This document shows, one piece after another, positions 1 to 8,109 of a stretch of 64,000 nucleotides of DNA. The DNA comes from Comamonadaceae bacterium (lineage in GTDB: Bacteria; Pseudomonadota; Gammaproteobacteria; Burkholderiales; Burkholderiaceae_C). The stretch is from the NCBI GenBank assembly GCA_947456305.1, contig CANGPN010000003.1, positions 1-64,000 on the forward strand. The letters run 5' to 3'. A program made the translations under genes and the position numbers. Under the pieces are notes generated by a model, which saw only the letters and a program-made list of their open reading frames with translations, was not told where the DNA came from and did no database searches. Each line of letters starts with the position of its first letter. The first letter of the stretch is position 1.

Positions 1-401
1 ACGTGACGCATGAGTGGTTTGTGATTGACGCCACCGACAAGGTGCTCGGACGGATTGCCAGCGAAGCAGCCCTCCGTTTACGCGGCAAGCACAAAGCCAT
101 TTATACGCCTCACGTCGATACCGGCGACTACATTGTCGTCATCAACTCGTCCAAAATCCGTGTCACAGGCAACAAAGCCTTAGACAAGATGTACCACCGC
201 CATTCAGGCTACCCAGGTGGTATTTCCAGCACCAACTTCAAAGACATGCAAGCCAAGCACCCCACACGTGCGCTTGAAAAAGCTGTCAAAGGCATGTTGC
301 CCAAAGGTCCTTTGGGTTTTGCCATGATCAAAAAGCTCAAGGTGTACGGCGGTGCCGAGCATCCCCATACCGCCCAACAGCCTAAAGTGCTGGACATCTA
401 A
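1..401 (+). CDS. rplM: 50S ribosomal protein L13, 5' end outside window
   Basis: This is ribosomal protein L13, an early-assembly protein that binds 23S rRNA in the large subunit. The visible part runs from the conserved [13 protein letters not shown] segment through RHSGYPGG and [10 protein letters not shown] to the [10 protein letters not shown] tail, which is the complete L13 core. About ten N-terminal residues lie left of the window; the GTG at base 3 is an internal valine codon, not the start. It is followed 11 bases later by rpsI, the usual rplM-rpsI operon. Identification is certain; only the start is missing. Confidence 0.97.
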   Translation, partial: VTHEWFVIDATDKVLGRIASEAALRLRGKHKAIYTPHVDTGDYIVVINSSKIRVTGNKALDKMYHRHSGYPGGISSTNFKDMQAKHPTRALEKAVKGMLPKGPLGFAMIKKLKVYGGAEHPHTAQQPKVLDI

Positions 402-412
402 GGAGCTATGAA

Positions 413-805
413 ATGATTGGTGAATGGAACAATGGCACCGGCCGTCGCAAATCCAGCGTCGCTCGCGTGTTTCTGAAAAAAGGCTCCGGCAAGATCGTGG
501 TCAATGGCAAAGACATCGCTGAATACTTCGGCCGTCAAACCTCCATCATGATTGCCAAGCAACCCTTGTTTTTGACTCAGCATGCCGAATCTTTCGACAT
601 CCAGATCAATGTGCAAGGTGGTGGCGAATCCGGTCAAGCCGGTGCAGCTCGTCACGGCATCACACGTGCTTTGATTGACTACGATGCCACCCTCAAGCCT
701 GCGCTGTCCGCAGCCGGCTTTGTCACCCGCGATGCGCGTGAAGTGGAACGTAAAAAGGTCGGTTTGCACGGCGCGCGTCGCCGCAAGCAGTTCAGCAAAC
801 GCTGA
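413..805 (+). CDS. rpsI: 30S ribosomal protein S9
   Basis: Ribosomal protein S9 of the small subunit; its C-terminal tail reaches the P-site tRNA. The 130-residue protein has the expected [15 protein letters not shown] start region, the [15 protein letters not shown] segment and the basic [11 protein letters not shown] tail. An AGGAG at 401-405 lies just upstream of the ATG at 413, and the gene is co-transcribed with rplM. A strong hairpin terminator follows at 833-866, ending the ribosomal-protein operon. Confidence 0.98.
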   Translation: MIGEWNNGTGRRKSSVARVFLKKGSGKIVVNGKDIAEYFGRQTSIMIAKQPLFLTQHAESFDIQINVQGGGESGQAGAARHGITRALIDYDATLKPALSAAGFVTRDAREVERKKVGLHGARRRKQFSKR

Positions 806-832
806 TACTTTGCCCGAACTTGTGTCGGTCAC

Positions 833-866
833 AAGCCGCCAGGCCAACGCCAGGCGGCTTTTTTAT
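833..866 (+). terminator. Intrinsic terminator after rpsI
   Basis: An 8-bp perfect stem, AAGCCGCC (833-840) with GGCGGCTT (853-860), followed by a run of T. An inner GGC/GCC pairing extends the hairpin. It lies 28 bases after the rpsI stop and separates the L13-S9 operon from erpA. Confidence 0.85.
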
Positions 867-908
867 TTGCACTCCCAAAGTTTTGGAACTTATAACCTTG
901 CCAGGGGT

Positions 909-933
909 ATTGTTGACTGGAATAGGTTACTAT
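909..933 (+). promoter_or_regulatory. Candidate IscR type-1 binding site upstream of erpA
   Basis: The 25 bases at 909-933 fit the published IscR type-1 consensus (ATASYYGACTRWWWYAGTCRRSTAT, recalled from work on E. coli) at 20 of 25 positions by my count. The match includes the GACT core (915-918) and the terminal TAT. The site ends 34 bases before the erpA start at 968. IscR with a [2Fe-2S] cluster represses Fe-S assembly genes in proteobacteria, so control of erpA makes sense. No good sigma-70 spacing could be fitted around it. This is a sequence match, not proof of binding. Confidence 0.5.
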
Positions 934-967
934 TAAGGCTTAAAGAACATTCCCAATGGAGAGCGCC

Positions 968-1333
968 ATGAGTGCCTTAGCCGAGTCCGTACCTACCGCC
1001 ATGCCCGAGCCCATCGTCTTCACCGACAGCGCAGCCGCCAAAGTGGCTGACCTGATCGCCGAAGAAGGCAACCCCGATTTGAAATTGCGCGTGTTTGTGC
1101 AAGGCGGCGGTTGCTCCGGTTTTCAATACGGTTTCACCTTCGATGAAATCACTAATGAAGACGACACCACCATGTCCAAACATGGCGTGTCTTTGTTGAT
1201 CGATGCCATGAGCTACCAGTATTTGTTGGGTGCTGAAATCGACTACAAGGAAGATTTGCAAGGCGCTCAGTTCGTCATCAAAAACCCGAACGCCACCACC
1301 ACTTGCGGATGCGGTTCATCGTTCTCCGTGTAA
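968..1333 (+). CDS. erpA: Iron-sulfur cluster insertion protein ErpA
   Basis: A-type Fe-S carrier that delivers clusters to apo-proteins in the cytoplasm. The 121-residue product has the three conserved cysteines: Cys49 in QGGGCSGF and Cys113/Cys115 in TCGCGSSF. The ATG at 968 is chosen over the in-frame ATG at 956 because GGAGAG (958-963) is well placed for it and ErpA proteins begin close to this point. It stands alone between two terminators, with an IscR-like site upstream. IscA or SufA would share the Cys pattern, but the long acidic N-terminus and the rpsI-erpA order favour ErpA. Confidence 0.94.
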   Translation: MSALAESVPTAMPEPIVFTDSAAAKVADLIAEEGNPDLKLRVFVQGGGCSGFQYGFTFDEITNEDDTTMSKHGVSLLIDAMSYQYLLGAEIDYKEDLQGAQFVIKNPNATTTCGCGSSFSV

Positions 1334-1351
1334 ATTTTTTTCTGCTGAATC

Positions 1352-1378
1352 AAAAGCCGGGTCTGACCCGGCTTTTTT
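1352..1378. terminator. Bidirectional terminator between erpA and anmK
   Basis: Stem AAAAGCCGGGT (1352-1362) with ACCCGGCTTTT (1366-1376) around a three-base loop, T-rich on both strands. It ends erpA on the plus strand and abuts the stop codon of anmK on the minus strand. Confidence 0.85.
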
Positions 1379-2481
1379 CATGCCGGGTAAATCGCTCCGA
1401 GCACACGCGGCCCCGAAGCGCCTGTGACTGCCGGTAAGTTAGCCGACAGATCCAAACAGGTTTGGCGTGCCAGCCAGGCAAAAGCGGCAGCTTCGACTTG
1501 CAACGGTGGCAAGCCATGTTGCTCGGTGCTTTGAACCGGAATGCCGGGTAAAAACTGCTTCAACATTTCCATCAAACAGCAGTTGTAAGCGCCGCCGCCA
1601 CAAACCAATAATCGAACCGCATCCGGTGCGTAGCGCAACACATCGTCAGCGCAAGCCCGGGCTGTGAAGGCAGTCAAGGTGGCCTGAATATCCGCAACGC
1701 TGGCACTTGCAAAGCCGCTCAAATGTGATTGCAGCCATGCGGCATGGAATAAATCACGGCCCGTGCTTTTGGGCGGTGCTTTGAAAAAAAACGGATCGCT
1801 CATAAATAGCTTGAGCAATTCAGGCATCACGTGGCCTGAGGCTGCCAAGGCACCCTCACGGTCATAGGGTTCGCCGTTGTGTTTATGGCACCAGAGATCC
1901 ATCAGTACATTTCCCGGACCGCAATCAAAGCCTGTAACTGCTTGATCTGTCAGAACGCTTAGGTTGGAGATGCCGCCGATATTTAGTACTGCGACTGTAT
2001 GGCCAGCCTGAGCAAACATATGCTGGTGAAACGCGGGTACCAGCGGAGCGCCTTGACCTCCGGCGGCGACATCGCGGCTGCGAAAGTCAGCCACCACACG
2101 AATGCCGGTACGCTCGGCAAGCAGCGAGGGATTGTTGATTTGGATGGTGTAACCGACGCCGTCGTACAAGCCGGGTTGGTGACGCACGGTTTGCCCGTGT
2201 GCACCTATGGCGGCAATCTCAGTGGGCTGACAGCCGCAGCTATGCAATACATCTTGTACTGTCTGTGCGTAAATAAGCGCCAGCTGGTTAGCAGCCAATG
2301 AAGCGGTATGCAATTCATCCGGACCGCTTTGGTTCAGTTGCAGCAATGTCAGTCGTAATTCGCTAGAGAAACCCCTGCTGCTGTGCCCGAGGATACGCAC
2401 GCCTTGTGAGAAATCCGCCAACACTGCGTCGACACCATCAAGTGAGGTGCCTGACATCACGCCAATATAAAGCGTGGACAT
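1378..2481 (-). CDS. anmK: Anhydro-N-acetylmuramic acid kinase
   Basis: AnmK phosphorylates 1,6-anhydro-MurNAc (with ring opening) to MurNAc-6-phosphate, so that cell-wall sugars released during growth can be recycled. The 367-residue protein is full length. It carries the diagnostic N-terminal MSGTSLDGVDAVL phosphate-binding motif, the GAHGQTVRH segment, the NIGGISNLS loop and GFDCGPGN. It lies 12 bases after the M23 peptidase gene on the same strand, a pairing common in Burkholderiales and consistent with a wall-turnover theme. Confidence 0.95.
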   Translation of the reverse strand: MSTLYIGVMSGTSLDGVDAVLADFSQGVRILGHSSRGFSSELRLTLLQLNQSGPDELHTASLAANQLALIYAQTVQDVLHSCGCQPTEIAAIGAHGQTVRHQPGLYDGVGYTIQINNPSLLAERTGIRVVADFRSRDVAAGGQGAPLVPAFHQHMFAQAGHTVAVLNIGGISNLSVLTDQAVTGFDCGPGNVLMDLWCHKHNGEPYDREGALAASGHVMPELLKLFMSDPFFFKAPPKSTGRDLFHAAWLQSHLSGFASASVADIQATLTAFTARACADDVLRYAPDAVRLLVCGGGAYNCCLMEMLKQFLPGIPVQSTEQHGLPPLQVEAAAFAWLARQTCLDLSANLPAVTGASGPRVLGAIYPA

Positions 2482-2493
2482 GGTTTCAAAAAA

Positions 2494-3828
2494 TCAGTGG
2501 GGGTTGCCTGCTGCAGTGACAGCGGCAGAGGCAAGCTGACGGGTGACTTCAGCCGCCTGTCGGTTGAATTGATCGCGGGCATAAGACGGCACTGGAACAG
2601 AATCACTTTGACGGGCCAGTTGCTGCGGGTCTTTGTGAACGCCATTGACGCGGAATTCAAAATGCAGATGAGGGCCTGTGGCCCAGCCGGTAGCACCAAC
2701 CAGGCCCACGGTTTGTCCTTGTGACACAGACTGACCGCGACGAACCAACATTTTGCTAAGGTGTGCGTAGACCGTGGTGTGTCCGTTGTTGTGCTTGATA
2801 ACCACTGCGTTACCGTAGCCTCCCATATTACCGGCACTCTCGACTGTGCCTAAACCGACGCTGCGGACGGGCGTTCCCTGAACCGCTGCGTAATCCACGC
2901 CAAGGTGAGCACGCCAAGTCTGGAAGATCGGGTGAAAGCGCATGCTGAAACCGCTGCTGACGCGAGAAAAAGCCAAAGGGGAAGCCAGGTAAGTGCGACG
3001 AAGACTTTGACCTTGCAGGTTGTAGTACCCGCCTGGTTTGCCGGTGCTGTCTTGGAACCACATGGCCTGGTGATTTTTGCCTTTATTAACAAATTCAGCA
3101 GTGAGCACCTTTCCGGATTTAAGGGGCTCGCCGTCTGCTTCTAGCGATTCGTAGGTGACTGTGAAGCGATCGCCTTTGCGTAAGGCCCTGTGAAAGTCAA
3201 TGTCGCCAGCAAAAATTTCGGCGAGTTGAACCGCAATACCATCTGGGATACGTGCATCGTCAGTGGCAGCAAACAAAGAGGTTTGAATCAGTCCGCCTGA
3301 CAGGCGTACCGAAGTTTTGAGCTCACCGGTATCGCGTCTGGCGCTCAGGCCATGTTCACCGAGTTCTATGACCAGCCGCTGAAAAATGTCGTTTTTGTCA
3401 GTGGTCCAGCGCGCAGTGAGTTTGAGCAAGTGGTTGTCGTCATCTACCTCTGCATTTAACTGACGAGCACTTTTTCCTAATAACGACTCGCGAACCAATG
3501 TGTTGCTTCGCATGAAGTCTGCAGCTGTTTTATCGGACACGCCTAAACGTGACAGCATGGATTCGGGGGTATCGGTAGAACGCGATGTATCGGTACGGTA
3601 CAACCGGAGCTTGTCCTTACCCAGGTTGCTGATTTGGCTATCCACCGTGATGTTTGTGACAGACTCGACCAGTTGTTTGATGGGTACCACACTCGGATTG
3701 ACTGCACTGAAACCTGCCACTGCAATCGCACCGCTGGCCAAAAACATAGCGAGCACGCCAGCACGCATCAACCATGTATTTTGCGCGGGCTGATCGTCTG
3801 CGTTAAGGGTTTCTGAGGATGGCTGCAA
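2494..3828 (-). CDS. M23 family metallopeptidase (murein endopeptidase-like)
   Basis: Probable periplasmic zinc endopeptidase that cuts peptidoglycan cross-links, like E. coli MepM. The 444-residue protein has an N-terminal membrane or signal segment (about residues 21-45), a middle region resembling the OapA/LytM-associated domain, and a C-terminal LytM (M23) domain. That domain has the zinc-binding HLGVD (His308, Asp312) and HLHF (387-390) motifs, so the catalytic site is intact. The start used is TTG at 3828; an ATG at 3768 would begin just before the hydrophobic segment and is a real alternative. It is divergent from tyrS across a 144-base gap. Confidence 0.88.
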   Translation of the reverse strand: MQPSSETLNADDQPAQNTWLMRAGVLAMFLASGAIAVAGFSAVNPSVVPIKQLVESVTNITVDSQISNLGKDKLRLYRTDTSRSTDTPESMLSRLGVSDKTAADFMRSNTLVRESLLGKSARQLNAEVDDDNHLLKLTARWTTDKNDIFQRLVIELGEHGLSARRDTGELKTSVRLSGGLIQTSLFAATDDARIPDGIAVQLAEIFAGDIDFHRALRKGDRFTVTYESLEADGEPLKSGKVLTAEFVNKGKNHQAMWFQDSTGKPGGYYNLQGQSLRRTYLASPLAFSRVSSGFSMRFHPIFQTWRAHLGVDYAAVQGTPVRSVGLGTVESAGNMGGYGNAVVIKHNNGHTTVYAHLSKMLVRRGQSVSQGQTVGLVGATGWATGPHLHFEFRVNGVHKDPQQLARQSDSVPVPSYARDQFNRQAAEVTRQLASAAVTAAGNPH

Positions 3829-3972
3829 AACAAGTGTCCGGTGGGTCCTAAAGCCAAAGCCCTAGCTGGCGCTTTAGAATCAAAGAGTTATTCGTTGACC
3901 GCACCGCTAGGATGAGGCAAAAACGTCACAGTATACAGGCCTGACCGCAAGCCGACAAGCCCAAAATCACTT

Positions 3973-5208
3973 ATGAATCAAGCATCTAAGACTGAAACCT
4001 CTTTATCTGAACACGTTGAGCAGGCACTGGCCGTGTCATTGCGCGGTTGCGAAGAACTCCTGCCTAGGGACGAGTGGGTCAAAAAGCTGCAACGCCATGA
4101 GCGCACAGGTCAGCCTTTGCGCATCAAATTGGGCTTGGACCCGACCGCACCTGACATACACATCGGCCACACCGTGGTGCTCAACAAAATGCGCCAGTTG
4201 CAGGATTTGGGGCACCAGGTGATTTTTTTGATCGGCGATTTCACATCGCTGATCGGCGACCCGTCCGGGCGCAACAGCACCCGCCCGGCATTAACCCCTG
4301 AGCAAATCAAGCACAACGCCGACACGTATTACAAGCAAGCCAGCATGGTGCTTGACCCTGAGCGAACTGAAATTCGCTACAACAGCGAATGGAGCGAACC
4401 GCTGGGGGCCAGTGGCATGATTCAACTCGCTTCTCGCTACACCGTGGCGCGCATGATGGAGCGTGACGATTTCCACAAACGTTTTCATGGCGGGCAATCC
4501 ATCAGCGTGCATGAATTTTTATACCCGTTGATGCAAGGCTATGACAGCGTCGCTTTGAAAAGCGATCTTGAGCTTGGCGGCACCGATCAAAAATTCAATT
4601 TGCTGATGGGACGGCATTTGCAACAGGAATACGGACAGGAACCGCAGTGCATTCTCACCATGCCATTGCTTGAAGGCTTGGACGGCGTGGACAAAATGTC
4701 CAAGAGCAAAAACAACTACATAGGCATCACCGAAGATGCCAACACCATGTTTGCCAAAGTCATGTCCATCAGCGATGTGTTGATGTGGCGCTGGTACACA
4801 TTGCTGAGTTTTCAAAGCATGGAAGCGATTGCCAAGCTAAAAGCCGAGATTGAAGCCGGGCGTAACCCGCGCGATGCCAAAGTCATGCTGGCCAAAGAAA
4901 TCACGGCGCGTTTTCATTCCGCAGCGCTGGCCGACAGCGCCGAACAAGATTTCGTCAACCGCAGCAAAGGCGGTATCCCTGATGAAATTGCAGATGTGCA
5001 TGTGAGTGGCGCTCCTTTAGGCATCAACGCATTGTTGAAAAACGCAGGTTTGGCCCCTTCCACCAGCGAAGCCGGAAGACTGGTTGATGGCGGCGGCGTG
5101 CGCATAGACAGCGCGGTGGTCAGCGACAAAGGCTTGAAACTGGATGCAGGTATTTATGTGGTTCAGGTGGGTAAACGCAAATTCGCCAGAGTGCATTTGA
5201 GTGCGTGA
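3973..5208 (+). CDS. tyrS: Tyrosyl-tRNA synthetase
   Basis: Class I aminoacyl-tRNA synthetase charging tRNA-Tyr in the cytoplasm. The 411-residue protein carries the HIGH signature (HIGHT, residues 63-67), the KMSKS loop (241-245) and a C-terminal S4 RNA-binding domain (about 340-405, with GRLVDGGGVRID). The length and the wording of the motifs fit the TyrRS branch common in beta- and other proteobacteria. It is probably transcribed with the CDF gene 30 bases downstream. Confidence 0.97.
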   Translation: MNQASKTETSLSEHVEQALAVSLRGCEELLPRDEWVKKLQRHERTGQPLRIKLGLDPTAPDIHIGHTVVLNKMRQLQDLGHQVIFLIGDFTSLIGDPSGRNSTRPALTPEQIKHNADTYYKQASMVLDPERTEIRYNSEWSEPLGASGMIQLASRYTVARMMERDDFHKRFHGGQSISVHEFLYPLMQGYDSVALKSDLELGGTDQKFNLLMGRHLQQEYGQEPQCILTMPLLEGLDGVDKMSKSKNNYIGITEDANTMFAKVMSISDVLMWRWYTLLSFQSMEAIAKLKAEIEAGRNPRDAKVMLAKEITARFHSAALADSAEQDFVNRSKGGIPDEIADVHVSGAPLGINALLKNAGLAPSTSEAGRLVDGGGVRIDSAVVSDKGLKLDAGIYVVQVGKRKFARVHLSA

Positions 5209-5238
5209 TGCCCTGACAACACAACCGGTATCCAACTT

Positions 5239-6174
5239 ATGAATGCATTGAATCACTGGTTATTGAAACTCTCACCCACCACTTTGTTGTGGACCTCAGT
5301 GGTGGTGGCCGTCATCACCATTGTCATGAAGACACTGGCTTGGTACATCACCGATTCTGTCGGCTTGTTATCAGATGCAATGGAGTCATTCGTTAACCTG
5401 GCCAGTGCCATTTTTGCGTTGATCATGGTCACCGTGGCTCAGCAACCGGCAGACGAAGAACACCCTTACGGCCACCACAAAGCCGAGTATTTTTCTTCAG
5501 GCTTTGAAGGCGTTTTGATCATGGGTGCGGCCGCAGCCATCATTTGGGCCTCCATGCACCGTATCTTTGACCCACAGCCGGTGGTCGAACTCGGTTGGGG
5601 CTTGAGTTTGTCAGTGGCCAGCTCGGCGTTGAACGGCATCTTGGCTTGGGTCATGTTCAAGGTGGCTAAAGCCCAGCGATCTATTGCATTGGAAGCCGAT
5701 GCCAAGCATTTGGTGACCGATGTGTGGACTTCGGCAGGCGTGGTGATTGGCTTGCTGTTGGTGTTGTTCACCGGATGGTTGTGGCTGGACGCCGTGGTCG
5801 CCATGGGCGTGGCTTTGAATATTTTGAAAGAAGGCTTTGAATTAATCTGGCGTTCATCTCAAGGATTGATGGATGAAGCCGTTGAGCCTGAGGTGCTGGC
5901 GCAGATCAAAGAAGTGCTCGACGGGTTTGAGCACAAACGTGGCGAAGTGGAGATCATCCGCTTTGACCACATCACCACACGTCAAGCCGGACAACGTCGC
6001 TTTGTAGATATGCATATGCACATGCCGGCCAGTTGGTCACTGGGTCGCGCAGCAGCGCTTCGCACCAGCGTCGAGCAGGCATTGATGAGTGCGGTGCCCG
6101 GGCTGCGTGCCAGCATTCAATTGCTACCAAATGATGTGGAAGCGCATTTTGACGATGTGCGGGATTTGAAATAA
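5239..6174 (+). CDS. Cation diffusion facilitator family transporter
   Basis: Inner-membrane CDF protein that probably exports a divalent metal ion (Fe, Zn or Mn) in exchange for protons. It shows the usual hydrophobic helices in residues 15-205 and a cytoplasmic C-terminal domain (about 215-300) with histidines. Metal-site candidates are Asp46 in TM2 (LLSDAMES) and His157/Asp161 in TM5 (HLVTD). The second TM2 aspartate of the FieF type (DxxxD) is not present; Ser50 and Asn53 are there instead. The loop HPYGHHKAE after TM2 is typical of the family. The substrate cannot be told from sequence. Confidence 0.9.
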   Translation: MNALNHWLLKLSPTTLLWTSVVVAVITIVMKTLAWYITDSVGLLSDAMESFVNLASAIFALIMVTVAQQPADEEHPYGHHKAEYFSSGFEGVLIMGAAAAIIWASMHRIFDPQPVVELGWGLSLSVASSALNGILAWVMFKVAKAQRSIALEADAKHLVTDVWTSAGVVIGLLLVLFTGWLWLDAVVAMGVALNILKEGFELIWRSSQGLMDEAVEPEVLAQIKEVLDGFEHKRGEVEIIRFDHITTRQAGQRRFVDMHMHMPASWSLGRAAALRTSVEQALMSAVPGLRASIQLLPNDVEAHFDDVRDLK

Positions 6175-6216
6175 GCACGCGTAACAGCGGCATTGGTTCA
6201 CATATCAAAGATTATG

Positions 6217-6240
6217 TTTCAATCATTGATTGAATTTGTC
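6217..6240. terminator. Weak hairpin between CDF gene and soxD-like gene
   Basis: A 7-bp inverted repeat, TTCAATC (6218-6224) and GATTGAA (6228-6234), with a three-base loop and flanking T on both strands lies between two convergent genes. It is AT-rich, so termination may be modest. Confidence 0.4.
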
Positions 6241-6782
6241 TAATCGATAACAGGAATAAATCCATTGGTGTTTGGCATTTTTATTTTTGCCAAGTTACTG
6301 GCGTCAATGACCTTGGTATTGTCGATCACACCATTGATATTTAACAAATAAGCTGTTAGAGCATAAACCTCGTCGTAAGTCAGGGACTGAGGTGCATTCA
6401 AAGGCATGGCTCTGCGAATGTAGTCAAACAAAGTCGTGGCATATGGCCAAAAACTGCCAATTGACTTTAAAGGTGCAGAGGTAGTCAAACTGCCGGTGCC
6501 ACCGGTCAATTTGTTTGCCGCGCCGCCAGTACCATTTTCACCGTGACAAGCCTGACATTTTTGGCTGTAAATCTCAGCGCCTTTGAGTGAGCTTCCTGAG
6601 CCTGAAGGCAAGCCTTCTCCTGAAGGATCAACATCTATATCCCAGCCTGAAAGAGTGCGGGCATCCAAAGCTTGACCTATCCCCAACCTTTGATCTGCCC
6701 ATAGATTGACAGTGTGTAAAAGGCAGCAAGTACCAATCAAAGCGACTGAAAGTTTGAATTTAACTGTGCACATTTTTAACAT
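6240..6782 (-). CDS. Monohaem c-type cytochrome, SoxD-like
   Basis: Probable periplasmic electron-accepting subunit for the SoxC-like enzyme encoded directly upstream. The 180-residue product has a signal peptide (hydrophobic to about residue 28), one haem site CQACH (76-80) and a distal methionine candidate in RRAMPLNAP. The C-terminal part (DEVYALTAYLL) resembles SoxD. True SoxD is longer and usually carries two haems, so this is a shorter relative. The gene overlaps the 3' end of soxC by 23 bases, which points to translational coupling. ATG 6782 and ATG 6773 are both possible starts. Confidence 0.85.
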   Translation of the reverse strand: MLKMCTVKFKLSVALIGTCCLLHTVNLWADQRLGIGQALDARTLSGWDIDVDPSGEGLPSGSGSSLKGAEIYSQKCQACHGENGTGGAANKLTGGTGSLTTSAPLKSIGSFWPYATTLFDYIRRAMPLNAPQSLTYDEVYALTAYLLNINGVIDNTKVIDASNLAKIKMPNTNGFIPVID

Positions 6783-8004
6783 CGCCCTCTGTATTTATCA
6801 GCCACGATTGAATGGCATTGTTGTGATAGTAGAAATTCAAACCTTTTTCATTGATTAGTTGTTGGCGTGTGGGTTGAACATGACCTGATTCGTCGGTAGC
6901 GCGACTTTGTATCAATGCTGTCTCGCCATGCCATTTCCAGGGCAAGCGAAATCTCACCAGTGCTTTACTCAGCACAGGCTCTTGAATCGCCGCTGGCCTC
7001 CAATGGATTCCCCCATCTATACTGACTTCGACTGACTTGATTTTTCCGCGTCCAGACCAAGCCAGTCCACGGATTTCGTGGAATCCGTGATTATTAATTT
7101 TTTGTCCGCCTGATGGTGATGTGATGACAGATTTCACTTCCATGTGAAACGTAAATTGCAGTGCTTTGCCATCCGGTAACAAGTCTGTGTATGCGCTGGT
7201 TTCTTCGCGGCTTTGCCACGGCTGGGAGCCGAGTTTGAGACGACGCAACCATTTGACGCTCATATTGCCTTCAAAACCGGGTAAGAGCAAACGTAGCGGA
7301 TAGCCTTGCTCTGGTCTGAGCATTTCGCCGTTTTGGGCATATACCAGCATGGCGTCATCCATGACTTTGGACATCGGAATGCTACGTGTCATGCTTGAAG
7401 CGTCTGCACCTTCAGCCAAAAGCCAAGATGCATCTTTGTGAACACCGGCTTCTTGAAGTACGGTAGAGAGTCGAACACCAGTCCATTCGCAGCACGAGAC
7501 CATTCCGTGTGTATCTTGCACAGTTACACCTGTTGGTTTTTTCAACTCTAATGCACTGTTGCCTGAGCATTCAATAAAATAGATTTTGGATTCGGACGGA
7601 AATCGTGCGATTTCTTCCATGGTGAATATCAGAGGCCTATCGACCATACCGTGGATCATGAGCCGTTGATCCTGCGGCGAGATGGCGGGAAATCCAGCAT
7701 GGTGTCTTTCAAAAACCAGGCCGTTTGGCGTGATGATGCCGTGCAAGGATTGAAGTGGTGTTCTAGAGGCGGTCGGGTAAGGACCGGGATGTGGCAACAA
7801 GGCGCGTTTGACATGTTGCTCATACAAAGAAGGCGCGCCATATGCAGGACTGAGAAAAGGCGCTCCCATATTTTTGGTCCATCCGGGTATATTGGGCGGC
7901 AGATTCTCGCTACCTGCCAGAGTCTCAACGGGAGCTGCTGACAATGATGCTAGGCTTAATGCACCTGAAGTTTGAAGCCATTGTCTTCTGGTGTAACGTG
8001 ACAT
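6760..8004 (-). CDS. SoxC-like sulfite/sulfane dehydrogenase, molybdopterin subunit
   Basis: Molybdenum-cofactor oxidoreductase of the sulfite oxidase family, closest in wording to SoxC. It has a twin-arginine signal (TRRQWLQTSG, residues 5-14), the SoxC-type LHGIITPNGLVFERHHAG segment, and the Mo-ligand cysteine in FIECSGN. A Mo-co dimerisation domain follows at the C-terminus (GRGKIKSVEVSIDGG). The start is ATG 8004; the longer frame uses a TTG at 8034 that would put ten extra residues before the Tat signal. No soxXAYZB genes are nearby, so the pair may act as a stand-alone sulfite dehydrogenase. Confidence 0.88.
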   Translation of the reverse strand: MSRYTRRQWLQTSGALSLASLSAAPVETLAGSENLPPNIPGWTKNMGAPFLSPAYGAPSLYEQHVKRALLPHPGPYPTASRTPLQSLHGIITPNGLVFERHHAGFPAISPQDQRLMIHGMVDRPLIFTMEEIARFPSESKIYFIECSGNSALELKKPTGVTVQDTHGMVSCCEWTGVRLSTVLQEAGVHKDASWLLAEGADASSMTRSIPMSKVMDDAMLVYAQNGEMLRPEQGYPLRLLLPGFEGNMSVKWLRRLKLGSQPWQSREETSAYTDLLPDGKALQFTFHMEVKSVITSPSGGQKINNHGFHEIRGLAWSGRGKIKSVEVSIDGGIHWRPAAIQEPVLSKALVRFRLPWKWHGETALIQSRATDESGHVQPTRQQLINEKGLNFYYHNNAIQSWLINTEGDVKNVHS

Positions 8005-8109
8005 AAAAATCCAGTAATGAAAGTTAAGTATCAAACGTTTTGAAAAATCAATACTAAGCTGCTTAGCTTTAGTAAGTCAAGCACTATGCTTAAGCTTGAT
8101 AATAGGTTC

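Noticed and set aside
913-945. Simple sigma-70 promoter with TTGACT as -35 for erpA
   Set aside because: No -10-like hexamer lies at 16-18 bases (TACTAT and TATTAA are only 9-12 bases away). The IscR-type match explains the motif better.
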